Source: a virus. Taken from it: a DNA stretch of 64,000 nt. Within the stretch, counting starts at the first letter, position 1. Every line of letters begins with the position of its first letter. A model generated the notes under the pieces. The model saw nothing but the letters and a program-made list of their open reading frames with translations, was not told the origin of the DNA and made no database searches. Shown piece by piece: positions 33,922 to 44,122 of the stretch. The stretch lies in IMG/VR virus record IMGVR_UViG_3300010885_043119, positions 1 through 64,000 of that record, one strand, 5' to 3'. Position numbers and translations under genes: made by a program.

Positions 33922-35580
33922 CTAGGAATCCCTGTCAGAGTAATCATCGGAAGCTGCTTTGTAACTTCGGCTTGTTGGTACATCCATAGAGCTGCCTGAG
34001 AACGATGCTCTTATAAAACCTGCTTGCTCATCTATGACCCATTCGTTGTTTAAAGAGTAAGTGCACGAATCAGCTTCAAACTTTATGACTGCACAATTCT
34101 TAGAAGTATGTTCATCCTCCCTATACTTAGTAGCGTCAAGCCTTTGACATCCGCTGTTTAAGTCCTTCTGCCCAAGGCAAAACATCCTATGGCAGTTTTC
34201 AGCAAAGTCCTTACATTCGCTAGCCATGGAGTGATGAAGCGGCTTATGAGCTTTAATACTATTAGCTTCTCCACTAAGCTGATGAAGAAGCCAAACGCAG
34301 CAGTTATAGCTAAGACCTATATTGACTGATACGTCTTCAGCTAGCTTTCTTATGTAGTGACGCATGTTCTCAACTTTTATACCCTTAGCCGATATGTGCC
34401 TGTCAACGATAAGCTTAACGTAATCGACAACCATCAAAGCTATCTCAACGTTCTTAAAGTTAACTAGCTTGTCAACCTGGGCTGTAAGCTCAGAAGTGTA
34501 GCCATGCCCGAGCTTAGTACCTCCGGAGCCGCTCATGTCAAGAAGTTGAACATACGTGTTAACTAATGACTTTGTATCCCTGAACCTATCTGACTCTGAA
34601 ATCCTAAGAACTTCTTCTATAACTCCTGAGTATCTCTTTAGCTCGTAATCTTTAAGGTTGCCGCTAGTTGAAAGAAGAGCTCCATTAATAACGTGGGCCT
34701 TAATAGTATTTAATGGAGTTTTAGACACAGTTGCAGCAAGCCTAAGTCTTATAGAGTCTATGTTACCTTCGTAATTAGCATAAACGCCTACTTTACGCTT
34801 ATACGGCCTTCCTTCGGCTAAACATAGAATCTCTCTAGCTCGCTCAGTAAAGCAATGGTTGGCTATAATGTTTATACCCATCCAAGTCTTACCTGCGCCT
34901 GTACCAGCAAGAAGACCGTAAATGTCTCCAGCTGCAACCCCTCCTGTCATAAACTTGTCAAAGTAAGGTAGACCCATTGGAGCTCCTATAGCTATGTTAG
35001 GTTTCCAAACGTCTGGAATAGACTCACACATTGCTGATGAGCCAGCTCCTTTAAAGTTGTTGTATATTTTGCTAAAATGACCTAACAAGATAGAAGGGTC
35101 TTTAGACACTGATTGAACAGATGATGTCTTACTAAAGTGACTGTACAGCTTATCGTGTACGCCTCTCTCGGTTAAAAACCTTTGAATAACTTCTCTACAT
35201 ATATGACGGTTAGCCTCTACGTTGTCTTTAGGAACTAAGAAAGCCTCGTCTATTATTTGAAACACAGACTGCTTAAGTTGAGCTGCCTCATGAGTGCCTC
35301 CCCTGAGCTCGTCATCATCGATAGTTATAGTTTTGAATATTTCAGCTGTAAGCGACAGGTCTTTGTAAACCGTCTTCATGTAAAGCTTAATACTATTAAC
35401 GATAACTCTGTAAGCTCTTTCATCGTGACTAAAGTATCCTGTGTTAAAATACTCTAGCGACTCAAGTATTAGCAGACGGTCCGCTATAAGATGCTTTACC
35501 ATGAAGTCTACTGTAGTTGAATCAAGCCTGTAGACCGTCTCTATAGTAGTATCTACTAAACTTTCAGATTTATCATGCAT
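33922..35580 (-). CDS. Replicative helicase (DnaB/SF4-like)
   Basis: 552 aa. LAGTGAGKTWMGINIIAN is the Walker A, IALMVVDYVKLI the Walker B, and WLLHQLSG fits the sensor/H4 region of DnaB-type helicases. The first 200 residues are a helical domain. It lies directly upstream of the primase with a 12-bp gap; helicase, primase and polymerase form the core replisome. GGAGG precedes the ATG. Confidence 0.85.
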   Translation of the reverse strand: MHDKSESLVDTTIETVYRLDSTTVDFMVKHLIADRLLILESLEYFNTGYFSHDERAYRVIVNSIKLYMKTVYKDLSLTAEIFKTITIDDDELRGGTHEAAQLKQSVFQIIDEAFLVPKDNVEANRHICREVIQRFLTERGVHDKLYSHFSKTSSVQSVSKDPSILLGHFSKIYNNFKGAGSSAMCESIPDVWKPNIAIGAPMGLPYFDKFMTGGVAAGDIYGLLAGTGAGKTWMGINIIANHCFTERAREILCLAEGRPYKRKVGVYANYEGNIDSIRLRLAATVSKTPLNTIKAHVINGALLSTSGNLKDYELKRYSGVIEEVLRISESDRFRDTKSLVNTYVQLLDMSGSGGTKLGHGYTSELTAQVDKLVNFKNVEIALMVVDYVKLIVDRHISAKGIKVENMRHYIRKLAEDVSVNIGLSYNCCVWLLHQLSGEANSIKAHKPLHHSMASECKDFAENCHRMFCLGQKDLNSGCQRLDATKYREDEHTSKNCAVIKFEADSCTYSLNNEWVIDEQAGFIRASFSGSSMDVPTSRSYKAASDDYSDRDS

Positions 35581-35592
35581 ATGACCTCCGTG

Positions 35593-36291
35593 TTACAACA
35601 CTATGCTTTTGGTATTAATTAGAAGCTTGGACCTTTCCTGATTTAAAGCTGATAGAGCTTTATCTGCAAAAGATTTATGTATAATGTCAGGTATAACAGT
35701 TTCATAAACATCAACTCTCATCAAATAGTCTTTAATGGCTGTGCTTATCATGTTAGGCGGTATGTCTGCTGACTCATTCATAAACATAATAGAGTTTACT
35801 TTGAAGAAACAAGACACGTCGCTACTCACTATGACATCCAAGAAAGAACGTTCGTTCTTTATAAGGTGCATTGAGTTTACAAGGTTAACCTCAACAACCT
35901 TTCTATAAGACATTATTAAATTGTGAGTCTCTTGTCTTTCAGCTTCTCTGCTAGAGTTGGTTATCGACACTGCCCTTTCTGTGTAACATGCACTAGCTGC
36001 AGGTGGTCCTCCCATAGACGTGTCAAACTGAGTTCTTATTAGTTCTAGCAGTGTTACTTTGTTATCAATCGAGCATTTAGCTATTAAAGGCCAGACAGGC
36101 TTGTAGTCCTTGCCGTACTTATGAAGTATAGCTTCCCCTGGCCTTGGTCTTAAAACAGAAGTTCCATCGTAATTGGGTATTACTCTGGAACCGTAGTTGG
36201 ACACTACCCCCTTAGTCTTAAGGAGGTAGTCGCGCATAAACATGCAATAAATACGTCTTGCTTCAAGAGCTAAGGTTCCAATAGACTCCAT
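35593..36291 (-). CDS. Hypothetical replication-associated protein
   Basis: 232 aa, helical and basic, with no recognised motif. It is located directly upstream of the helicase in the operon, and its ATG overlaps the previous stop (TAATG). A helicase loader would be a reasonable guess, unsupported by motif. Confidence 0.6.
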   Translation of the reverse strand: MESIGTLALEARRIYCMFMRDYLLKTKGVVSNYGSRVIPNYDGTSVLRPRPGEAILHKYGKDYKPVWPLIAKCSIDNKVTLLELIRTQFDTSMGGPPAASACYTERAVSITNSSREAERQETHNLIMSYRKVVEVNLVNSMHLIKNERSFLDVIVSSDVSCFFKVNSIMFMNESADIPPNMISTAIKDYLMRVDVYETVIPDIIHKSFADKALSALNQERSKLLINTKSIVL

Positions 36292-37040
36292 TACTTTGCG
36301 CCTTCAAGAGCGCTTATCTCTGCTCTTTCAAACTCAGCAGATTTTATTCTAGACATAACAGCAGCTGAACTCTCTAAAACCCTTAGCTTTCTAAGCCTAG
36401 GAATATTTGTATAAATTGTGCTTCCAATTTTACAATTGTCTTCACCAAACTTTATCTTAAGTCTCTTTGTAAGGTTGTAATCATCTATTATGCCTACTAT
36501 AGAATCTATTTTTAAGTACGTTAATTCGTACTCTTCTTCGTAAGGTTCTTCATTTAAAAAAAGCTCATCATTATCGCCTAATACTACATCGCCATTTGTC
36601 ATAAAAGTTTTAATAGCTGTTACTTCTATGAAGTTAGAGGCAGCAACTACTGTCGGATGGCCTGTAACAGCAGTAGGCTGTACATAAATGCATGGTACCT
36701 CTTCCAGACTTAAAGTAATAACAGTGTCGTACTTATCTGAATATTTATAAACTGCATACTTTTTATCAACCAATGTAGCTAGCATTTTTTTAAACTCAGG
36801 AGAATCATCTTTAAGTAAAAACTCCATAAGCCCCTGATCACCTCCAGACGCGTACGCTATGCTGTTTATAATCTTCTTACTTAAAGCTGTAATAGTAGGG
36901 CAGTATATAACCTCTTCGAAGTAAGGAGCAACTTCTCCTCTCTTTTTCCATGAAGGCATGTTTTCATAACCTAAAACAACCGACCAAACCTTAGGTACTT
37001 TTTCTGAAAACCTTGTCTTCTTTTTAGTTTCTTCTGTCAT
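36291..37040 (-). CDS. Hypothetical protein
   Basis: 249 aa, mixed alpha/beta, no recognised domain. Weak SD. It joins the SF2 helicase to the replication operon. Confidence 0.6.
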   Translation of the reverse strand: MTEETKKKTRFSEKVPKVWSVVLGYENMPSWKKRGEVAPYFEEVIYCPTITALSKKIINSIAYASGGDQGLMEFLLKDDSPEFKKMLATLVDKKYAVYKYSDKYDTVITLSLEEVPCIYVQPTAVTGHPTVVAASNFIEVTAIKTFMTNGDVVLGDNDELFLNEEPYEEEYELTYLKIDSIVGIIDDYNLTKRLKIKFGEDNCKIGSTIYTNIPRLRKLRVLESSAAVMSRIKSAEFERAEISALEGAK

Positions 37041-37066
37041 GTTGTACTCAATTCTTTTAAAAAGGT

Positions 37067-38620
37067 TTAAAGTTCTTCATCTACTGAATCAAACGCTTCA
37101 TCTAATATGTCTGCTTCAAAGTTATGAGTATCTATCTCAGACTTAATAAACTTCTCAGCCCAACCCATTTGCTTGTAGCTAGCCCTTCTACTCTTACTTC
37201 TATTAAGGAAAGTAAAATCGAAGGCATCCATGAAATCAACAACCAAACCAAACTTTTTACCTGACTCGTCATGTTTTCTAGCAACTCTACCTGGAGCTTG
37301 AATATCTACTATCTTGCTAGATCTAGCATCTGCTCGTATCAACACGCAAAGCTGTGCAAAGTCTACACCTGTAGACCACACGTCAGTGCTTATAACTTTT
37401 TTTAGAGTAGCCCTCTCAAAGCCAAGTCTCATATCTTCTCTTCTAGCAGGAGTCATCAAAGGCTCGGCAACTGGGTCAATAAGTTCCTTGTTTACATAAG
37501 CTTGGTAGTCGTCTGGATCCATTGAGTCATAACACAGCTGAAACTCAGGTAGAAACTGCTTAAGATGTATAGCGTGCTCTATTGACTTAACCATGATTAA
37601 AACCTGATCATCATCATCGTACTCTCTAGCTTTAGCCGCTATAGCTTTATTTCTTTCTTCGTTTCGCCATATACCCCACCTCTCCTTAGACACTCCACTC
37701 ATATCTGAAAATGCGCTTGGACCATTACCCTTTACATACACCCACTCAACCTTGATAGGAACTACAAGGTCTACGCTTACAGCGTCGCTATATGATAGTT
37801 GGAATATCCTAGGCCCAAATATTGCTTCTAGCATGAAATGAGCTCCATCCATTCTTCCGTCTGGAGAAGCAGTGAACCCAAACTTACGTGTCCTCATAAA
37901 CTTACCTAGTTCATGCTGATACGTTGGAGCTACAGCTTCGTGTGCTTCATCGTAAAGAAGGATGTCTGCCAGACCTTCGCCTTCGTGGGATATCCTATGC
38001 ATACTATCAGCAGTAATAACTGTAACTCTATCCCAAGTCTTCTTCCCGCTACCAACCATTCCAAGAGCAGGTATAAACTTTGACAACCCAGAGTGAATGC
38101 GACGCATAACGTCAACTCTTCTGGTTACTATCTGAATCTTTGCTTTTGGATAAGCCAAGCATACTGCTGCAAACATAAAAGTCTTACCAAAGCCTGTTGG
38201 CCCTACGATGATGCCGCCGCGAGAAGTAAGTATAGCTGCCAAGCATTCATCCTGCTTGTCTCTAAGCTCCATCCTACCCTTTAGTCTCATTATGTCGTAC
38301 TTGAAGGCTGGGCCGCTGTGGTATTCTTTGTCTATGTCTACAATTGAAACCTTGTAGCCTAATCGCTCTGCATCAGCTTTTACCTTTGATAAAAACCCAG
38401 CTGGGCAAACCAAGTTATTAAGACCGTCATATTGAAACACTCTTCTTATCTCTGTGGTTATTCCACCCTTCTTTGAAAAGTAGGTGGGTTGGTTGTAAGT
38501 GTTGTGAGTGTAACAAAGCCTGCTCTCTAAGCTTTTAGACAAGTCTTCCGGTAGAGAACTCATTCCTGGCACTGACACTTGAAGCAGAGAGTTACCTATA
38601 GTAAATAAAACTTCACTCAT
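37067..38620 (-). CDS. SF2 helicase (UvsW/type III-like)
   Basis: 517 aa. GGIIVGPTGFGKTFMFAAV (motif I), ILLYDEAHEAVA (DEAH, II), FGFTASPDGR (III), STDVWSTGVDF (V) and QAPGRVARKHD (VI) are complete. UvsW-type helicases remodel replication forks and D-loops. AAGGAG precedes ATG 38620; the open frame to 38749 crosses the promoter at 38721-38749 and is not used. Confidence 0.9.
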   Translation of the reverse strand: MSEVLFTIGNSLLQVSVPGMSSLPEDLSKSLESRLCYTHNTYNQPTYFSKKGGITTEIRRVFQYDGLNNLVCPAGFLSKVKADAERLGYKVSIVDIDKEYHSGPAFKYDIMRLKGRMELRDKQDECLAAILTSRGGIIVGPTGFGKTFMFAAVCLAYPKAKIQIVTRRVDVMRRIHSGLSKFIPALGMVGSGKKTWDRVTVITADSMHRISHEGEGLADILLYDEAHEAVAPTYQHELGKFMRTRKFGFTASPDGRMDGAHFMLEAIFGPRIFQLSYSDAVSVDLVVPIKVEWVYVKGNGPSAFSDMSGVSKERWGIWRNEERNKAIAAKAREYDDDDQVLIMVKSIEHAIHLKQFLPEFQLCYDSMDPDDYQAYVNKELIDPVAEPLMTPARREDMRLGFERATLKKVISTDVWSTGVDFAQLCVLIRADARSSKIVDIQAPGRVARKHDESGKKFGLVVDFMDAFDFTFLNRSKSRRASYKQMGWAEKFIKSEIDTHNFEADILDEAFDSVDEEL

Positions 38621-38720
38621 AATCGCTCCTTCGAACTTTAAACTCAAAATAATAGATTTATGGCAGCCTCTGGAGGTACCAGTGATTGCCACTTTTGTTG
38701 TTACTAAGTAGGTCTTTCGG

Positions 38721-38749
38721 ATTCTATTTTGATAGAAGGTTTGAGTCAA
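38721..38749 (-). promoter_or_regulatory. Sigma70-type promoter
   Basis: On the minus strand TTGACT, a 17-bp spacer and TAGAAT. It gives a leader of about 90 bases before the SF2 helicase ATG. The rest of 38621-38843 holds no gene that can be supported. Confidence 0.6.
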
Positions 38750-38843
38750 TTACTGAACTTAAAACAAGTTTTGTAATTGATTACAAAGCGTTACATGCTA
38801 GTAAGTTAAACTTAATAATATTAAAAATAAACTTACATGTACA

Positions 38844-39758
38844 CTACTTCAACTTGCTAAGGTGAATAGCCAAACCTATTGAATCCTTCTCTTGTGAAAA
38901 GAAAAGATCTGGATCAAACACTTTCTCCATCCAAGGGTTTGGATATGGATATATGCTGTCCATCCAAGCCATACGTACAAACTTGATAAAGAGCTGAGAC
39001 ATTCTTAACGAACTAACCCAAGGTTTGTGGTTTGCCCATTTAGTACTGCCTTCTCTTATAATAAACCAACCAGGCCTAGTCATCTCGGATATGGAAGCTG
39101 ACAAGCCCTTGGACCAGCAGGAGTAAACGTCAAACTTCTTTACAAGCTTATCGTCAGTCTGTGGTCCATTGCACAAGCCAAGCCAAGAATACAACCTTGA
39201 AAGCCTAGATGGATGGTTAGGGTCTATATACCACCTTGGGTCACCTATTCTAGCCATAACCTTTGTGAAGAACATGTCATCTATATGAGGTATGAAGCTT
39301 ACATAGTTCCATACAGGATGCTGCTTCATTAGCTCACAAGCTTTTATGTGAGAGCCTTCTGTCTCTGATCTTATAAGAGCCCCAACCCCGTATGAAGCGC
39401 AATCTAACATATCAGCCTCATGCCAACCACCTAAAGACGGAATAGCTGAAGCCATTCTCATCTTAATAAGATTAGCCGGCGCATCGTTGTTAGATACTAT
39501 GATTGGGCTGCCTATCTCAAGAGACTTGAGCCTGTGCTTAACTTTAAGCCGGTACAATCTTACAATCATACCGGCGTTTGAACCACTACCTAAAACACGA
39601 ATCTTATCAGGGCAGTTTCCAGAGGTCTCAAGCTTGTCTATGTAACCCTCAACAGTAAGCTTAGTGCTGTAAGGCATTCTGTCGCCTTCTATAACCCACA
39701 CCTCACTGTTGCTGTCTAAGGCAAGCTTGAAAACCGAACCTTCTACTGTTGTACCCAT
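38844..39758 (-). CDS. Hypothetical protein upstream of the SF2 helicase
   Basis: 304 aa. GGTG..ATG with AGGTGATAG SD. Contains a glycine-rich LGSGSNAGMIV and many Trp/His residues (GDPRWYIDPNHPSRLSRLYS); no family recognised. It is 7 bp downstream of sbcC. Confidence 0.6.
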   Translation of the reverse strand: MGTTVEGSVFKLALDSNSEVWVIEGDRMPYSTKLTVEGYIDKLETSGNCPDKIRVLGSGSNAGMIVRLYRLKVKHRLKSLEIGSPIIVSNNDAPANLIKMRMASAIPSLGGWHEADMLDCASYGVGALIRSETEGSHIKACELMKQHPVWNYVSFIPHIDDMFFTKVMARIGDPRWYIDPNHPSRLSRLYSWLGLCNGPQTDDKLVKKFDVYSCWSKGLSASISEMTRPGWFIIREGSTKWANHKPWVSSLRMSQLFIKFVRMAWMDSIYPYPNPWMEKVFDPDLFFSQEKDSIGLAIHLSKLK

Positions 39759-39765
39759 CTATCAC

Positions 39766-41880
39766 CTATTTATAAAGAGTCAGCGTATGATCGCACATGC
39801 GCTCCATAGCTTTCTCGTGACTGACTACAATAACTTGCAGTCCAGAGGACTTAGACATAGCTCTTAGTCTATTGAAAGCTGTGTCTAAACATTCGATGTT
39901 GTCATCGTCTAGACCTACGGTTGGTTCATCAAGTACTAACAGGTTTACACCTGAAGCTACTCCAAACTGAACAGCTAGCCTGAATGCAAGAGCCAGAACA
40001 ACCTTCTCACCGCCTGACAATCTAGCCGCTGGTAAGTCTCTTCCGTCATTGAACTTTGCCCAGAACACAAGCTCGTCATCAGAGTAAACTCTGAACGGAG
40101 CGTTAAAGTCTTCTAGATACTCATTCAACTTAATCACTGTCCTCTTTAAGTAGTTTACCGTAAGTCTCTTCGGTAAGTTAGACTTATGCATAACTTCTTT
40201 AAGATTTTCAAAATGATCCTTAGCAACTTTATTAACCCTAGCTTCTTCTATGTCTCCAACCAGCTTATCTCTTCTATTATATAAGTAATCTAAAGTTTCA
40301 ACAGTTGCTTTTGATTGCTCTTCAAATCGTATTTTCTTTTCTCTGTCTTGATTTACTAAATTGATGCTATCACACAATACTCTTTCTTGCATGTAGTAGT
40401 CTTCACTTATGTTGCATTCTTTACTTCTAGTTTCAATCTGAGACAAAAGTGAGTCTCTGGTTGCTTTTAAAGAAGTTATGCAAAAGTCTAAAGCAGAAAG
40501 CTTTGATGACAAAGACTCATAGGATGTTCTAAGCTCAGTAAAGGTAGAAATAAACTTATTAACCTCGTCTTCAGAAACAGAAGGCTGCTCAGGTCTTTCA
40601 GTCTGAAGTTTTAGTGTAATTAACTCAAGCTTACTGTTAAGACCAGCTAAGTCTGAAGAGTGTTTGTAATTAGCAGTGTCGTACTCTCTGCTAAGCTGAT
40701 ACTGCTTCTTCATGTGGTCTATGAGTGGAGACGTCTCCACTAGATGCTTAGATATAGCGTCTATTGCAGCTAAAAGTACTTCTCCGGTAGTACCACATAC
40801 AGGGCACTCTTTCTTTGAAGTAAGTTGAATTAGGTTCTGCCTCTTAGCTTCTAAAGCCCCAGCCGACTGTGAGTACTTCTCAAAATCTAAACCACTAGAC
40901 TCTATGTAAGGAGACGGCTTTATAGGAGCAGATGCAACTAGTACTGATATACTTTCTTCAACTATAACAAGCTGAGCCTCATTAGCTGCTTTGCTATTGT
41001 CGTACTTATGTATAAGACTCCACTGATACTGATGTTTTTTATACTCAGATAGAGCTGCATCTGAGTCTTTAACTAAAGACAGGTCATCAACCTTTGCTGA
41101 AAGAGGAGGCCTAGCTTCTTCTGCCTGACTTAGATCAGACAAAACTAAACTTAGAGTTTCTGAACACTTGTTGATGTCACGTTTTACATCTTTCTTTCTT
41201 CTTACTTCGCTGAGGTCTTTTTGAAGCTCAGTGTCGTCTACTACGTTTAAAGACACTTCCTTCAAAGATTTCGATATAGACTCAAGTAGTAGAGTCTTCT
41301 CTCGTATCTGAGCAAGTACAGACTCTACAGTTTCAGATGGAACCTGCACTAATATCTTAGATGAATATTTATTTATCTCGTCGTAGCAAAGTTCTGCTTT
41401 GTCTAAACCGTATAGCGACTGCAGAGCTGACAGCCTGTCAGATTTAGGTAAAGTAAATATGCTGAACATCTGCCATTGGTCTACAAATATGTAGTCAGAC
41501 AATATGTTAGAGCTTACTCCGACCAAACCTTCGATAGCAGTAGTAACTTCTCTGTCTCCAGTCAGTGGAGGCATAGAGTTTATAATTAAAGACCGCTTGT
41601 TAGGTCTTAGGTTCCTCTTTATAACAGCCTTACCGCCTGTTGTAGAAAATGTTAGCTCTACAAATGACTCATCTTTATCTGAGCATATTTTATTAATGTT
41701 TTCTGATAGAACACCTTCATTCCTTTTAAAATCTCCAGTAAGAGCTGCGTACGCTCCCTTGATAGCGTTAGACTTTCCTCCACCGTTAGGCCCTGTTATG
41801 GCAGTTATGCCATCAAGAAAAGTCCAGTCAAGTTCTTGATGCTGGCAGAAGTTACGCAACCGAAGTTTATCAAGTCTCAT
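39766..41880 (-). CDS. sbcC: SbcC/gp46-like recombination ATPase
   Basis: 704 aa. Walker A AITGPNGGGKSNAIKGAYAA, zinc-hook ECPVCGTTG at the middle of a long coiled coil (around residue 360), ABC signature LSGGEKVVLALAF and Walker B LLVLDEPTVGLDDD. With the SbcD-like nuclease it forms a complex that processes DNA ends and hairpins; in T4 gp46/47 drive recombination-dependent replication. GGAGG precedes the ATG. A palindrome copy lies inside. Confidence 0.9.
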   Translation of the reverse strand: MRLDKLRLRNFCQHQELDWTFLDGITAITGPNGGGKSNAIKGAYAALTGDFKRNEGVLSENINKICSDKDESFVELTFSTTGGKAVIKRNLRPNKRSLIINSMPPLTGDREVTTAIEGLVGVSSNILSDYIFVDQWQMFSIFTLPKSDRLSALQSLYGLDKAELCYDEINKYSSKILVQVPSETVESVLAQIREKTLLLESISKSLKEVSLNVVDDTELQKDLSEVRRKKDVKRDINKCSETLSLVLSDLSQAEEARPPLSAKVDDLSLVKDSDAALSEYKKHQYQWSLIHKYDNSKAANEAQLVIVEESISVLVASAPIKPSPYIESSGLDFEKYSQSAGALEAKRQNLIQLTSKKECPVCGTTGEVLLAAIDAISKHLVETSPLIDHMKKQYQLSREYDTANYKHSSDLAGLNSKLELITLKLQTERPEQPSVSEDEVNKFISTFTELRTSYESLSSKLSALDFCITSLKATRDSLLSQIETRSKECNISEDYYMQERVLCDSINLVNQDREKKIRFEEQSKATVETLDYLYNRRDKLVGDIEEARVNKVAKDHFENLKEVMHKSNLPKRLTVNYLKRTVIKLNEYLEDFNAPFRVYSDDELVFWAKFNDGRDLPAARLSGGEKVVLALAFRLAVQFGVASGVNLLVLDEPTVGLDDDNIECLDTAFNRLRAMSKSSGLQVIVVSHEKAMERMCDHTLTLYK
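40727..40738. repeat. Dispersed palindrome GGAGACGTCTCC, copy 5
   Basis: Perfect copy with GT/AC flanks, inside the sbcC-like gene near the zinc hook, read as V-E-T-S-P. Confidence 0.9.
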
Positions 41881-41921
41881 GATACCTCCAATCTAGTAGG
41901 GTAAATGATACATACTAAACA

Positions 41922-41957
41922 AAATAAGCCCACCCCAAAGAAGAGGTAGGCTTATTT
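41922..41957 (-). terminator. Intrinsic terminator
   Basis: A stem 41922-41930 with 41949-41957, with inner extension, followed on the minus strand by TTTTG. It ends the 41976 gene. Confidence 0.75.
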
Positions 41958-41975
41958 AAAATATAAAACAGTATG

Positions 41976-42650
41976 TTACTTAGTCATAGTTTTATCAGGA
42001 CCTATGCCTGTATATGGTCTGCCATTTAAGGAGCCTCCTGGCACGGCTTGCATAACTGCAGGAGCTATAGATGGAGGAGCAGGCTTTGGAATTCTTGTAG
42101 CTGGCCTGCTTCCTTTAATTGTAGCAGGCTTCTTTACTGAAACTGGCTTTTTAGGTTTAGCCTTATTAATACCTTTAGTCTTAGGAGGAAGTACCTTAGG
42201 CTTACCGGTAGGCTTACCCTTAGGCTTTGGGTTACTAGGAGCCAACGGAGACTCAACTACAGGCTTAGTTGATGGAGGATCAGGAATAGGCTCAGCTGTA
42301 TTAGATGGCGGTGGAAACCCTGTACAAATCTCAGGAGGAATACTCCATGTGTCAAAGCTTCCATAAATTCCAAAAGAATTAGTAGTAGTAACAGTTGGCG
42401 GTGAAGGAACTTTTACTCCTGGAAAGTCTTTATACTGTTTAACTAACTGGTTATAATAATCACCTGCTGAGTTAACTTGTGCTCTTGCAGTACCCAAACT
42501 TTGAGAAATAGTATTGTCCCATCCTGTATTATCTTTAAGCTGTGATCGTTTATTATCTAAATCAGTTACTGCTGCTTTAAGATCGTCTTTAGCAGCCTGC
42601 AGATCTTTGTTAGCCTTGTCTGGGTCAAACTTAAAAAACATGCTGGTCAT
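41976..42650 (-). CDS. Coiled-coil protein with Pro/Lys-rich tail
   Basis: 224 aa. Residues 10-75 form a helix rich in Lys/Asp/Gln (coiled coil), then a Pro/Thr linker, then about 100 residues of Lys-Pro repeats (KPKGKPTGKPKVLPPKTKG). GAGG precedes the ATG. The basic tail suggests DNA or nucleoid binding. It lies between sbcC and sbcD with its own terminator. Confidence 0.6.
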   Translation of the reverse strand: MTSMFFKFDPDKANKDLQAAKDDLKAAVTDLDNKRSQLKDNTGWDNTISQSLGTARAQVNSAGDYYNQLVKQYKDFPGVKVPSPPTVTTTNSFGIYGSFDTWSIPPEICTGFPPPSNTAEPIPDPPSTKPVVESPLAPSNPKPKGKPTGKPKVLPPKTKGINKAKPKKPVSVKKPATIKGSRPATRIPKPAPPSIAPAVMQAVPGGSLNGRPYTGIGPDKTMTK

Positions 42651-42677
42651 GTTATTACCTCGCTAACTGAAAATATG

Positions 42678-42703
42678 TGGTAGCCAGTTGTAGCCAGCTA
42701 CCA
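42678..42703 (-). terminator. Possible terminator after sbcD-like gene
   Basis: A 7-bp stem, 42678-42684 with 42697-42703, is followed on the minus strand by CATATTTTC. Loop and flank share the repeat TGGCTAC. Weak T tract. Confidence 0.45.
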
Positions 42704-42721
42704 TTATCTCCTATAAACCTT

Positions 42722-43858
42722 TCAAGTTCCACCACTTTTTATGTCACTAAGCATGTTATCCAACTCGCCCCTCAAATCCTCTACTGATCTGCTAGACCAT
42801 AGCTTTATAAGGTCATTGTAGCTTCTTTCGGTAACATCACAAAAATCCTTTAAAGACTCATGAAATGACGAGTTTATATCAAAAGATCCTACTAGCTTGT
42901 CCAAGTCAGAAGCTACTGATGGCAAGTCAACTATTTCTTCAATTATAGGCACAAGGTCCACGTGAGCCTTGTCCTTAAAAGCTGAAGTTATAGCTGCGTT
43001 AACGTTATCTAACTTAGTAGAGTAACGTATCCTAAATATAGGCCGTCCTATGTCGTTAGGCATATCGTCAGACTCAACTTTTTCAGCAACCTTTACCATA
43101 GTGTGAAGGTCGCTTTCTGAGTTTATTACTGACTGAATTAGTCGCCTTGTCTTATAAGGTGCTGATACAAACCCAAGGTCTTCAGTCATAATCCAAGCTG
43201 CTTTGTTGCAAGACTCTTTCAAATCTTGAAGACATATGCTGCCTGGAGATACAAACTTCATGTCATTAACGTCTGATATAAAATGTGAGTGAAAGTCTCC
43301 ACTTATAAGAGCCTTGTACTTAAGGTTGTGTTCTACTAACGAGTAAGAGCAGCAAAATTCTTGTCCTGTATGAGGAAGCAGCTCGCTCCAAACCTGATGA
43401 GTAACTAGAACATCTGCAGGTCTAAATCTGTTGTAAGAGTCTTCAACAGACTTAGGAAGAAAGTAGTCGTAACCAAAAAAGTCCACTCCTTTTATTTTAA
43501 AGTTCTTGTTATGAACGTTTTCACAACCTTTAAACAGACTAAGCCAGGTAGGGTCTGACATCTCGTGCTGACCTTGCACATAGTATACCGGCAATCCTTT
43601 TTCATACATCCTTGCCATCTGGTTTGAAACAACATGTATGCTGTAAGAGTCAGGATTCTTTATGTCAAACAAATCACCAGCCGCTATAAGCGGTACGCTT
43701 AGGGCTATAGCCATATCAACTATTTGTGTAAGAGAGTATTCAGCATCTCCTTTTATACTTGGAAACTTCTTCCAAGCATTAAGTGCAACATGCCAATCAG
43801 ATGTAACTACTGCCAAAGGTTTTGAATTTAAAGAAACATTATTAATAGGATTTTTCAT
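42722..43858 (-). CDS. sbcD: SbcD/Mre11-like nuclease
   Basis: 378 aa. The metallophosphatase motifs are in order: TSDWHVAL (DxH), AAGDLFDI (GDxxD), VQGQHEMSD (GNHD equivalent), LVTHQVW and ISGDFHSHF (GDxHxH). It pairs with the SbcC-like ATPase as an end-processing nuclease. GGAG is 5 bases before ATG 43858, which is chosen over 43876. The two genes are separated by the 41976 gene. Confidence 0.85.
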   Translation of the reverse strand: MKNPINNVSLNSKPLAVVTSDWHVALNAWKKFPSIKGDAEYSLTQIVDMAIALSVPLIAAGDLFDIKNPDSYSIHVVSNQMARMYEKGLPVYYVQGQHEMSDPTWLSLFKGCENVHNKNFKIKGVDFFGYDYFLPKSVEDSYNRFRPADVLVTHQVWSELLPHTGQEFCCSYSLVEHNLKYKALISGDFHSHFISDVNDMKFVSPGSICLQDLKESCNKAAWIMTEDLGFVSAPYKTRRLIQSVINSESDLHTMVKVAEKVESDDMPNDIGRPIFRIRYSTKLDNVNAAITSAFKDKAHVDLVPIIEEIVDLPSVASDLDKLVGSFDINSSFHESLKDFCDVTERSYNDLIKLWSSRSVEDLRGELDNMLSDIKSGGT

Positions 43859-43936
43859 GAATGCTCCACTGTCCATTGGATTTAAAACAATATAATACTC
43901 TAGGCGGTAACTGAAACCACTTCAGGAGAACTAAAA

Positions 43937-44122
43937 ATGCTAATATTATCAAGAAAAGTAGAAGAGTCTATAAAGATATCAGACGATATCGTAATAAAGA
44001 TAGTTCGTATAAGTGGCAACCAAGTTAAGATAGGAATAGAAGCACCAGCTCACATGACTGTTAGCAGGTCAGAAGATAAAACTAGATCTGTTGGTAAGTT
44101 TAACCTTAAACATACCTCATAA
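43937..44122 (+). CDS. csrA: CsrA/RsmA translational regulator
   Basis: 61 aa, plus strand. [20 protein letters not shown], then [20 protein letters not shown], matches CsrA with its RNA-binding positions (L4, R6, and the R of VxR near residue 44) retained. CsrA binds GGA motifs in leader RNAs and blocks translation. AGGAG precedes the ATG and the leader contains GGA in the SD, so autoregulation is possible. It is a lone plus-strand gene next to an sbcD-like gene and converges by 17 bp with the GT75-like gene. Confidence 0.9.
   Translation: MLILSRKVEESIKISDDIVIKIVRISGNQVKIGIEAPAHMTVSRSEDKTRSVGKFNLKHTS

Noticed and set aside
42004-42366. Plus-strand hydrophobic frame
   Set aside because: It is the antisense of the Lys/Pro-rich tail of the 41976 gene; long open antisense frames arise from that biased codon use.
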